The notes under the pieces were generated by a model. That model did not search any database, had not been told where the DNA came from, and saw only the letters and a list, made by a program, of their open reading frames with translations. A stretch of 64,000 nt of DNA from Locusta migratoria. Lineage: Eukaryota; Arthropoda; Insecta; Orthoptera; Acrididae. A program made the position numbers and the translations under genes. Positions 54,281-64,000 of this stretch are shown here, piece after piece; the stretch's first letter is position 1, and every line of letters starts with the position of its first letter. Location: positions 836,514,094-836,578,093 of the forward strand of contig CM048744.1 in assembly GCA_026315105.1 (NCBI GenBank), given 5' to 3'.

Positions 54281-54854
54281 GAATTAATAATCATGGTTAA
54301 TGAGTAATTCCTCCTTCTTTAACATATATTGGATAAGAGGGCTGCAATTCATCTGGGTCAGTTTATTGAATAATCCGATTTTTCCAACTTTTCGTTTTTT
54401 AACGATAACTAGAAATCTATTGGGCCTATGGACTTCGTTCTGTACTTAGATTAAAGCTAAACAACTGCTCTATAACTTTGTTTTGTATGACTTTCCCCGT
54501 GGGATGATCATTAGAGCCAATACACTAGCCGAAAGATGACTAAAATCGGAAATTTTAACTTTTTGGAGAAATAAGTCAAATTTTGAAGTCCAATATCTCG
54601 GGAACTATTGGACTTACAGAGCTGCGATTGGGCTTAAATTTTAGAATATTTTATCTACATTAATAGTGATGTGAGTGACTTTTCGTCAAAAAACCACCCT
54701 TCACGAGTTATAAGCCAAAATCAGAAAAAAGTCCGATAATTTCGAGTTTTTTTGGCTCTTAACAGTTAAGCTAAAGGACTTCGAAGCTGCAAACTTGGTT
54801 TAATACTACTCCAATATGTCCTAACAACATACCAAAAATTCAGCTTCCTGCAAT
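54281..54854 (-). repeat. Long inverted repeat, right arm (574 bp)
   Basis: Reverse complement of 44858-45424. It begins near GAATTAATAATCATGG, directly behind the FDNAD-type gene remnant, and ends CAGCTTCCTGCAAT. Arms are about 9.4 kb apart from start to start. Confidence 0.85.
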
Positions 54855-55317
54855 TTTTTTGGACCTAAACATACCTGGCGACTGGCCTATAATGTACAAT
54901 ATCGCTACGTCGGTCTGAAATACCCATTCGATTACAAGATATTTCTGCGTCGTCGTCCGAAGACATCGTTCGAGCTACACTACGTCGCGCCAGTGCGAAA
55001 TGACCTTAATATACCGCGGGAGAAAGAAACATCTGAATCTTTCCGTTCTCTATCTGATTTCTCTTATTTTAATAAGATGATCGTGTCTCCCTGTGTAGGT
55101 GGGTGCTAACAAAATATGTTCGCATTCGGAGCAGAATGTTGGTGACAGAAATTTCGCAAATAAATCTTACTGCAACAAATAACACCTTTCTTTTAATGAT
55201 TTCCACCCCAACTCGTGCATCATTTCTATGACACTCTCTCCCCTATATCACGACAATACAAAACAGGGTGCTTTTCTCTGAACTTTCTCTATGTCATCCG
55301 TCCTACACACTTGGTGG
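54855..55317. other. Non-coding DNA
   Basis: Nothing recognised. Confidence 0.5.
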
Positions 55318-55334
55318 GAATCACAAAATGTGCA

Positions 55335-55509
55335 TCGAGACGCTATGCTACGATGCGTGAGGCCGTTCCCTGTCGGGGTTTCGACTCCCCACTCATACAT
55401 GGATGTTTGGGTCGTCTTTAGTATAAGATAGTTTATAAGTAGTTAGTACGTTTAGGGACAGATGACCCCGCAGCTACGTCCCGTAAGCTTAACAAACATT
55501 TCAAAATTT
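55335..55509 (+). mobile_element. tRNA-derived SINE (family 1, GCTACGATGCG variant), older
   Basis: Variant head GAGACGCTATGCTACGATGC, B-box GGTTTCGACTCC, usual body and tail. Flanked by a 17-bp duplication GAATCACAAAATGYGCA (55318-55334 and 55510-55526) with one mismatch. Confidence 0.9.
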
Positions 55510-55526
55510 GAATCACAAAATGCGCA

Positions 55527-56720
55527 GCAGTACTCCAAAATAGGACGAACAAGTGCAGTGTAGGCAGTTTCTTTAGAAGAACTGTTTCTTCTTGTAAGTG
55601 TTCTGCCATTGAAACGTAGCTTTTGGACCGTCTGTCGTCTTCCATATATTTTTTGTATATTTCTGTAAAGTTATAATTTATTCAGTGTCGCTAGATTATC
55701 ATTTTGTTAAAACTTAAACCCCACTCTTTTCAAGGCTTGAAGAATAGCATTTTTATTTCATGTGTTAAAATATTCGTTAATATTCCTAGGTTTTTCTTAT
55801 TTTATTATGTTACTAATGTATTATTATATTATTTTATGTGGCATAAGTACGGCTTAACCGCTACGTCACTGGCCCTGTGAGAACGTACAGTTGTACTTTT
55901 AAGTGTGTGCAAGAATCTATGGCTTTTTGAATGTGGGGAGTGATAGCTCGATTAGCATCATTCTCAGAGTCGATAGCTGCTGAGGTTACCAAAGAGGTTA
56001 CAGTCTAATCGGCGAGCTTTCTCCAGTGCGAGTGTACTCGCTCTCCGTCCCCACCACCTCTGTTTCTTGGACTTTCTGGCTTCCGATGGCTTCCCGCGTC
56101 TGGTGGCCGGTCGGTCTGATCATTCTGGGCTGGTCGACTGGTGAGGTAAGGTTGGTTCTGCTCTTGTTTTTGGAGATGGTAGCGTTTCATTGACTAGCAC
56201 GTTTAACTTAAACTCGTGAACTTCGAATCATTTTTTGGAATATTTTCTCCGATTATGTGCAGAAATGTGTTCTCGTTTTTGAATTCCGTGATTTCCAATA
56301 GATCAATGCGGCGTGTGTGATTCTAGTTGCAGTTTGATAACGACCTGGTATGTTAAAACCTTTTGTGATCATGTTGCAGTGGATGAACTCTGTGTAAATA
56401 CTTTATAGCTTTGTGGGGCCCGATTACTTATAGGTGATATGTTCTTTTTTGTACAGGGCTTGTAAAAATCTTCTCATTGTTTCGTGAGTGATATGTGTTC
56501 CACGTGGTTGGAACCTTGGAGCCTTCAGCTTCCACTCTTGTCTGTTTCATGCCCATCAGGCAAGTAGCTATGTGGGCATCCTTCTGATTTCCACTAATAT
56601 TTCGCGATCTACTCTCCCCGCCTATTTTAATGTTGCTGTTTCTTCTCCGACTTGAAGTACGAACTCTGTCTGTGTCAGTAATTCTCTCTGAGCCTTGTAC
56701 AATCTCCTTCAATAGCTTCC
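55527..56720. other. Non-coding DNA
   Basis: No gene recognised. It may include the 5' end of the gag-like element downstream, but no LTR could be paired. Confidence 0.4.
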
Positions 56721-57100
56721 TTATGTAATTTTAAATATTTTTATGGGTTGCATGCTGTAATTACTAAATTTATTTTTCCGACTTTGCAATTATTTCACTT
56801 TTACGGGTTTTGGAGACTGGACTTCATCCGTCTCTGTAATCGCTCCCTATCACGTGTAGCTGCATTCCTTTCGCTTCTTCGTGTAATTCTAACCGTTTCT
56901 ATGGGTTGCATGCCGTAATTCGTATTTTATTTTTCCGGCTTTGTAATTATTTCATTTTTGCTGTTTTTCTGAGACTGGACTTCATCCGGCTCTGTAATCG
57001 CCCCCTATCGCGTGTAACTGTATTTCATTCGCTTTCTTATATAATTCTAAGCATTTCTATGCGTTACATGCAGTAGTTAATTTTCTTTATTTTTCGGAAA
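56721..57100 (+). repeat. Tandem repeat, about 160-bp unit, 2.4 copies
   Basis: Units start near 56721, 56880 and 57040. Each has TAATTYTAA, ATGGGTTGCATGC, a TATTTTTCCG stretch and GAGACTGGACTTCATCCG. The copies differ at roughly one base in ten. It lies in the leader before the gag-like ORF. Confidence 0.85.
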
Positions 57101-57304
57101 CTGAATTTATCAATTTTATCGGTTTTCGGAACCACGTGGGTCTGAGTTTCCGGGGTTTGCAGCTAGTCGCCTGAATTCACGCCACTTCTCATATAAAACC
57201 AGTACCTAGATCAATTTCTAGCAGACTGCAACCGTGAGGTCGAACCTCTGCGTGCCTGTCCTTCCATAGGAGAAAGACCGAGTCGAGAGCCTGCGCGAGA
57301 CCCA

Positions 57305-58050
57305 GTGCAGGCATTTGATTATCATCACTTTTTAACTATAAAAAAGGACCAGGTCTTCCAAAACTCTGCTAGCGGAATACACCCGTTTGCATGGGTAGAG
57401 CAATTCGATTACTCTCTGCCTCCGAACTGTCCAGAAGGACAGAAAATCGACTATGTGTGCGGATATCTTGAGGGGAAGTCCACTACGCGGATGCGACCTC
57501 TCTTGAGATATTGCTGCTACTACGATGATTTTAGGGAACATTTCCTGTCTGCCTACTGGTCGGAGAGGCTACAGGAATTACAAAGCAGCATTCTAGTGAT
57601 GCCCCACTTTGCTAACAGCAATTGCAGGAGTCTCAGAGAATTCTTTCGAGAAATGATGCAGAGAAATCAATTCCTCGACTACCCATACCCTCCCCGTGAA
57701 TTGATACGAATTTGCACGTCGAAGCTCCACGAAATGTGCGCAATGTCGTCCTTGTGAGAAGCTGCAAGGAGGACACTGATTATTCCAGGCTTACCTGGAG
57801 AATATGACGAAGATTACGGACCTAGAAGAGACGGCAAAGGCTCATCAAGGAGAAGGAATAGTAGAGCTAAAAGTGCTAGGCACAACCGCGCAGAAAGCAA
57901 TAGCAGAGGAAAGTCCAGTCCTTCCAATGTGGAAAATCAGCCGCATCGGAGGAATGGGCAGGGTTATTGGCGTGGTAAGAGAGAAGACAAGCGGCGAAAG
58001 TTTGGGAACAGAAATAAGGGCTACCGACCCGATAAACACCTGTGAAGACC
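57305..58050 (+). pseudogene. Gag-like retrotransposon protein (partial)
   Basis: The first frame (to 57757) has FAWVEQFDYSLPPNCPEG, DYVCGYLEGKSTTRM, YYDDFREHFLSAYWSERLQ and REFFREMMQRNQFLDYPYPP, the helical pattern of a retrotransposon Gag capsid region. After a stop the frame continues with a basic, Arg/Ser/Gly-rich part (GPRRDGKGSSRRRNSRAKSA, GQGYWRGKREDKRRKF) in place of zinc knuckles. No protease, RT or integrase is seen downstream and no LTR pair could be found. It is probably a gag-only relic; family not determined. Confidence 0.55.
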
Positions 58051-60028
58051 ACTTGACCCGACAAGTGAAGACGTTGAGATTAGGTCCGCTGATCCGCGCC
58101 ATAACAAACCGAAGGATACCAATCCTAGCACAAGACAGTAATAATTTGCTGTAGTTGATCATCACTCGATCAACCTGCTCGGAAAGGAGCATATATGTCC
58201 TAAGCTTTCCTTAATTTTATGTTTCTAGGGTAAATTAACTGATATTCTTACCAACTCTGTGATTTTGTGTTTGTAGATTTATGTTGTATTTTGTATATCT
58301 TTTGTAGTGTTTTCTTTAAATGGTTTGTTTTAATAGTGTATTTTGTTATATGTGTCCTTTGTATATGTATATGTTCATTTCGCCATAACGCATCTTCATG
58401 TTGTATGCGCGTTTTGTGCACTACAAGGTACACGCCGCTAATGGGGTGGATAATAGCAACTTGCCAGTTCCATCTGGTCGGCTGTTCGACGTACGTTACC
58501 TTGACGCTTCGTTTCGCACATAAAAAAATTTTAGTGTGACATGTTCAAGTGTCTCTGTTAGCTATAAGGCTGCCTGCCTCACATAGTCTCTTTTTCTTTT
58601 TTGTCCATGCTTTCATCTTTTTGTTTCCATCGTGAGGATTGATGGTGCATAATCTAAGTTCTTTAGCCCATGTTAAGTATTTTATTGTGTATATTTTGTG
58701 TATGTCTTGTTTATGGTAATTTGTGTCCCTGTATAACGTTTTAAGTGGGTGTGCTCTTCTTCACTGTGCGTGAAACTAGCCTTGTTTAGCAAGTGCTTTA
58801 GTTGCAATCAGCTATCTCCCCATTAGGTAGCATGTTTATAAGACGCCATGGTAGGCACCAATGCGGTAATTCATAGGATTTTTAGTTGCACGTAAATGCA
58901 CCGTGGTGTTGATGTCAGGGGTCTAGATAATTTTGTCTAGGGATTGTCCGTTTGAATATCAGGAAGTGTGATATTCGACCGAAATACGGTCGCGGCAGAG
59001 CATTAAAGAAGGTGTTCATCAAAATTTCATTGACATTATACACCCTGGCTTATTAATAGAACCAACTTATGTTTTTCAGATAAGTTTTGCAGGGCAATTT
59101 TGTAAATTAAAGGACAGAGCGTGATCTGTAGAAGAGGCCAGAGTAACATTCAGAAGAGGGCAGAATCACAGATCTGAGGAAATACAAACAAAAATAAGGA
59201 GCTGAACAAAGGCAAGCTCCAAATCAAAGAACTGTCCGCCCTACATGTACCATGAGGACACCTGAATTCCTAACATCAATAGGACGGTAAAACACTAATC
59301 TCCACTTTCTATTTTGCAGCATTGTGGTAAGAATAGGTTACATTGTAAGTTAATTTTACCTTAGATTTTTTTTCAACTTGGGATTGTTTAACTTGTGTGG
59401 ATTTCTAGTGATTATTTTATGTGTTTGTACATTTGGTCATCTGTTTCTTTTTGTCTAGGAGTGCTTTATATGTGTAAATTCGTAGTGTTTATTTTATGTG
59501 ATTGCACACTTGATCATATTTTGTCTTTTTTATTTCCAAGATGTATTATTTTTTGTTAATATGTGTCATGGTTTTATCTCGCCTTGGCGTGAGCGGTTTG
59601 CGTAAGACTGTTTCCAGGCCCTAACAACGAATTTGCGGTTTTGGAACCAGACCGACGGGCTCAAGAAAACTCCTTCCCCCCTTCGCGCTGTAGTTAATTA
59701 GTTAGGTTGCGCCTGAGCAGTAGGTAGTTATCCAGTAGTTAGTTTGCGTAGCGTTGCATAGAGCTTGGTAGTTCCTTTTTTCCCCATAGAGTTGCATGCT
59801 GCATGAGTAGAAGTTGCTTTGCTTCACTAACACTAACCCTGAGAGTCCTGACTTAAGGTTTAAGTTATTTACTATAAATATATTATGCTCAATGTGATAT
59901 TAAGTTAGAGGATAAACTATTCTTCTTCTATTATTATGTATTATTTCAATGTAATATGTCAATTTTTGTGTTTTGCCCTTCAATTGAGGGGAAGTAGAAT
60001 TTTTTTATAAATATATCTATGAATTAAA
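58051..60028. other. Non-coding, T-rich DNA
   Basis: No coding domain. It may be the rest of the gag-bearing element, but nothing pol-like is recognisable. Confidence 0.45.
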
Positions 60029-60032
60029 ATTG

Positions 60033-60258
60033 TGTGCCGGAACCGGGACTCGAACCTGGAACCTTTGCCTTTCGCGGGAAAGCGCACTACCGACTGTGCT
60101 ATCCCGACACGACTCACGATGCCGCCTCACAACTTCACTTCTGCCAGTACCTCGCCTCCTACTTTCCAAACTTCACAGAAGCTCTCCTGCAAACACGCAA
60201 GACTAGCACTCCTGGAAGAAAGGATATGGTGGAGACATGGCTTAGCCACAGCCTAAAG
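60033..60258 (-). mobile_element. tRNA-derived SINE (family 3), inverted lead copy
   Basis: Minus-strand version of the array unit: B-box GGACTCGAACC, A-box reversed at about 60085-60110, and shared body to CTAAAGTAGG. It meets the plus-strand array head to head at 60258. Confidence 0.9.
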
Positions 60259-61052
60259 TAGGAGGCGAGGTACTGGCAGAAGTGAAGTTGTGAGGCGGCA
60301 TCGTGAGTCGTATCGGGATAGCACAGTCGGTAGTGCGCTTGCCCGCGAAAGGCAAAGGTCCCAGGTTCGAGTCCCGGTTCCGGCACACAATTTTAATCTG
60401 CCAGGAAGTTTCATATCAGCGCACACTCCGCTGCAGAGTGAAGTTTCATTCTGGAAACATCCCTTAGGCTGTGGCTAAGCCATGTCTCCACCATATCCTT
60501 TCTTCCAGGAGTGCTAGTCTTGCGTGTTTGCAGGAGAGCTTCTGTGAAGTTTGGAAAGTAGGAGGCGAGGTACTGGCAGAAGTGAAGTTGTGAGGCGGCA
60601 TCGTGAGTCGTGTCGGGATAGCACAGTCGGTAGTGCGCTTTCCCGCGAAAGGCAAAGGTCCCAGGTTCGAGTCCCGGTCCCGGCACACAATTTTAATCTG
60701 CCAGAAAGTTTCATATCAGCGCACACTCCGCTGCAGAGTGAAGTTTCATTCTGGAAACATCCCTTAGGCTGTGGCTAAGCCATGTCTCCACCATATCCTT
60801 TCTTCCAGGAGTGCTAGTCTTGCGTGTTTGCAGGAGAGCTTCTGTGAAGTTTGGAAAGTAGGAGGCGAGGTACTGGCAGAAGTGAAGTTGTGAGGCGGCA
60901 TCGTGAGTCGTGTCGGGATAGCACAGTCGGTAGTGCGCTTACCCGCGAAAGGCAAAGGTCCCAGGTTCGAGCCCCGGTTCTGGCACACAATTTTAATCTG
61001 CCAGGAAGTTTCATATCAGCGCACACTCCGCTGCAGAGTGAAGTTTCATTCT
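60259..61052 (+). repeat. SINE (family 3) tandem array, exact 300-bp period
   Basis: Units begin AGGAGGCGAGGTACTGGCAG at 60259, 60559 and 60859; the last is partial. Each carries a tRNA-like unit with A-box TAGCACAGTCGGTAGTGCGC and B-box GGTTCGAGTCCCGG (GGTTCGAGCCCCGG in unit 3), then AGGAAGTTTCATATCAGCGC and ACACTCCGCTGCAGAGTGAAG. Units differ at only a few positions, for example the base before CCCGCGAAAGG is G, T or A. The array looks recently made. Confidence 0.93.
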
Positions 61053-61823
61053 ATATCTATGAACATTGTATCCTTAATGTTAAATTTATTAAGGACTAAA
61101 GGCCTAGGGGGTTCTGTTCGCCATATGACTAATTTAAGTGAAATTTTTGTTAAATGTTTTGTTTAAATAAGAAGGCACTCCACGTTTGTGACACGATGAT
61201 GTTCCTCATAAGTTTAATATGTCCTGTGGTAACATGGTGCACCAAAGTCTTGGCAGATATCTGAGGGTATCTGAGGACAAGATGTAGGCATGCGTCCGTG
61301 GACTTCGTGCAAGGCAGCGCAAGCCATCGGTGCGATACCGACCTGGGAGTTGGCAGGGTCCACGGGGTGACGGAAGACGAGCGGCCGCCCTACCAAAACT
61401 GCTAACTGGGTACGGTCGAACGGTTCCAGCTGCGTACACAATAGCTTCGTTCGAGTGGCGCTGCTGACGGTCAGGAACAGTTTGAGGCGTTCGAGTGGCA
61501 CTTTTGACTCTTTCTGACGATATCTGACTGGCCAATCAGGTGTTCGAGTGGCGGAGCTGATAGTTGGCGACCGTAAGTTTAGGTCAGCGGATTTTCGTCA
61601 AGCTGTTTTCTGACTGACTCCAAAGCGTTTAACAAGCCTGCTCCAAAAGACAAGCCCGCATATTTACGAACAGGTTTGTGTTCTAAGTCTTCGATTTCCT
61701 CTTGATTGAGGCTGAGTTTGTATATTAGACAGGCATTCTTTCAACTTATGTGTCCTTCTAATACAGTACGTCCCCCTTTTTATTACACCCATACATACTA
61801 TAAATGAAAGGTGTGGAAATTTT
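61053..61823. other. Non-coding DNA with GTTCGAGTGGCR repeats
   Basis: GTTCGAGTGGC occurs at 61450, 61489 and 61542, an irregular direct repeat. Open frames on the minus strand have no domain. Confidence 0.5.
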
Positions 61824-61834
61824 CATAACATACG

Positions 61835-62037
61835 GCCGGCCGCGGTGGTCGAGGTGACTGAGGCGCTCCAGTCACGGTCTCCACGGCCACTACGGTCGGG
61901 GGTTCGAATCCCCCCTCGGGCATGGATATTTGTGCCGTCCTAGTTCATAAGTAGTTCATAAGTAGTTTGTAAGTTTAGGGACTGATGACCCCGTAGTTAA
62001 GTCCCATAACCTTTACAAACATTTGAACATTTTTGAA
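61835..62037 (+). mobile_element. tRNA-derived SINE (family 1), full length
   Basis: Complete copy with a GTTCATAAGTA duplication in the body. Exact 11-bp duplication CATAACATACG (61824-61834 and 62038-62048). Confidence 0.95.
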
Positions 62038-62048
62038 CATAACATACG

Positions 62049-64000
62049 AATTTAAAGATGAATGCGTATATTTTTACAGTTTGGATTGTGATATATTCGC
62101 CTGAAAATGAGTCAAAATAGTCCTACTGAGATTTTCTGTGCCATCTGTAAATGAAGTGATTGACACATAAGAATAATGTAGTTCACAACAGGCATTAGCA
62201 GTGATAGATTTTTATAACCGACATATGTGCCACTATAGCGTTTCACAATTACTGTTCCGTGTTTCTCCTTGTGGTTATATATTATAGAAATCTGTTAGTG
62301 CCAATGTGGGCGTTTCTACACTAAATGTGTAACTTCTGGGAAAATCATGTACGATGATAATTCTTGCACAACACTTGCAAATTTTTGTATATTAATCTGT
62401 ATGTTTCATTTTTTAAATTTTATTGTAACTCATAATAATGGGACAAAATGCATATGAAGTTGTATGTTACCAAATATTCCTTTCACACACAACTATCCTA
62501 ATTTACCTCATTTTTGTAGGAGGTTTTGTCATGTTGAATTGGCTACATTATTTATAAATGGGGGGACATGTTTACGTATATTTTGCGTTTTGTCGAAGTT
62601 TATGATCAGAATTTAATCCACAATGTATTTCTAATGGCGGAATGCACACTGTCCGTCGCCGGTCCGCCACCTCACGTCAACGTGAGCTTTCTCAAGAAGA
62701 ATGTTTTGATGGAATGGTCGTCTGGTAACATCGCGACTCGCGAGTTAACCTAGTTTCGTCACGCGAATTTTATACTCCACAGATACACGGTTTGCAGGCA
62801 AATGTGTCTTTTTAATCTTTATTATTATACTTTGGTTTAACGGTAAATTGCAAATGTTTCATGACGACTTAAATAGTTTTCTCAATTGAGAAATACATAA
62901 CATATCGCCAGTCATAACCTCACTTTCAACATCGGTAGAGAGAAAAGATGTCAACTAGCGCTATGAGTGGCCAAACTGCGAAACAGGTGAAATAAGCGTT
63001 CGAGTTGGCTTCGGAGTTGGCAACTGTCAAAACGCGCTCATGCGCAGTGGGGGCCTTCCAAATCGTTACTATCAGGAACTATCAGCGTTTGGGCCACTCG
63101 ACCGAACCTAATGCTACCGACCCTCAGCGCGTACAAAAGAGTTGGGTGATTAGCAGCAACACACAAGCTGTGCGGCCGCGGCTGGTGCACAGCCGTTCTG
63201 ATCCCGGACGCTGGTCCGTTAATCTCTTCTGGTGGCGAGCCTCTCGCCGACACTCCGCACTTGTCAGGCCGCCTGTCACGGGTACAAGGGGCACCAGGCC
63301 TTGCAGACAGGTGCACTAACCACACCCTCCTACTCACGTCGGCTGCAGTTCAATAGCTGAGGAAGAGACACGAAAGTAAAAGTATCTTCTTATACGTGCG
63401 GATGTTAGCTTCCTCCCAGTACCTTCTAGAAGATTGTCTCCCTCCCTCTTCAAAGACCCTAGTCGATGGTTCGAACTAATGAGAACAGGGTAAAATCAGT
63501 GTTGAGTGGACGACAATGTGAAGGACAGCATCAGGTTGAAAAGTGGTGTGAGTAGCAGAAACAGTGAACGCTGTGAGAGTGCAAACTACAATTCACCTTC
63601 TAAGAGGCACTTTCGCTGTAGCAACCCTGGTCGCCCTCAGCAACTTTAACAATCTCTCATGGACATGAACATACGGCACCTTTTTTCCAATTTTGGAGAG
63701 ATTTTAAAATCATTTTATCCATTTTTTTATTGAGAAACAGTTTCTGCATAACAGGACACATTCAAAATTGTGAACTTATTTTTTTGTGTTTCAACCTCAT
63801 GTATATTTTATATTTATGATTTATCTGTCTATGTTTCCTTGTAAAGTATGCATTGTTATACCTGTTGTCCCAATCCTGTGGTCTTACGAGCCACATCTGC
63901 ATCTCCAGTGTTTTAGTTTTTATGGCAATTATTATCTTTCATTGTATATTTTTTGTGTTGTTGTTGTATTTACTGTTTTTGTGTGACGTGCCCCAGCTGT
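62049..64000. other. Non-coding DNA to the end of the window
   Basis: No gene or known repeat is recognised. A moderately GC-rich part at 63000-63340 gives open frames on both strands without a domain. Confidence 0.5.

Noticed and set aside
60290..60386. tRNA gene in the 300-bp units
   Set aside because: The tRNA-like unit is repeated with identical flanks and has the SINE body and tail, so it is a SINE head rather than a functional tRNA.
60259..61052. CRISPR array
   Set aside because: Repeats are long, contiguous and SINE-derived without unique spacers, and the genome is eukaryotic.
62568..63337. Coding frames near the right end
   Set aside because: Open frames on both strands in moderately GC-rich DNA, with no domains, repeats or splice signals that support a gene.

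Overview
This 64-kb window is from an animal nuclear genome, most likely a large repeat-rich insect genome. The abundant tRNA-derived SINE families (A-box TGGCCGAG, B-box GGTTCGAATCC, tail ending in ACAAACATTTGAAC) and the SINE tailed with CGCACACTCCGCTGCAGAG match repeats I remember from grasshoppers and locusts (Schistocerca-like Orthoptera). That placement is from memory, not from a search. The window has no operons, bacterial genes or CRISPR arrays.

Only one locus looks like an ordinary host gene: a two-exon MADF-BESS (DNA-binding, co-regulator type) gene. It has a CpG-rich 5' region at about 24.1-24.4 kb, exon 1 at 24428-24608, a 6.9-kb intron and exon 2 at 31549-32183. The splice junctions fit GT-AG and the same reading phase. 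Two short THAP-type zinc-finger starts (15.3 kb plus strand, 29.6 kb minus strand) are fragments.

Almost everything else is layered mobile DNA. 0.6-7.0 kb: a Penelope-like element (PLE) with two direct pseudo-LTRs, an RT and a GIY-YIG endonuclease, split by an antisense APE-type LINE. 7.9-13.4 kb: three mariner copies and a Tc1-like element, nested with each other and with SINEs. 13.4-20.6 kb: RTE-type LINE pieces, PLE fragments, a hammerhead-ribozyme-like motif, an unknown ORF under a PLE-like TATA box, and a fourth mariner. 22.6-24.0 kb: a non-autonomous hAT-like element with GAAACC-rich ends. 24.6-31.5 kb (MADF intron): SINEs, a TIR element with a tRNA-like core, and a Helitron. 33.2-36.7 kb: a decayed hAT with a hAT MITE inside it, two foldback elements and another hAT MITE. 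38.4-44.6 kb: a second SINE family, the inverted second copy of the tRNA-core TIR element, a precisely bounded RTE LINE, and CR1-like and PLE remnants. 44.9-54.9 kb: a pair of about 570-bp inverted repeats enclosing a broken FLYWCH/MULE transposase (itself interrupted by a foldback element with a hammerhead-like motif and by a SINE) and a broken TE-associated gene of unknown function. 55-64 kb: a gag-like ORF preceded by a 160-bp tandem repeat, a 300-bp-period SINE array, and plain intergenic DNA.

The best candidates for something new are the hammerhead-like motifs (14483-14524 minus; 46796-46840 plus), the 10-kb inverted-repeat-bounded segment with its two unrelated broken genes, and the TIR element with a tRNA-like core. 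About a dozen insertion events can be placed exactly from target-site duplications, so the relative order of insertion can be read directly.
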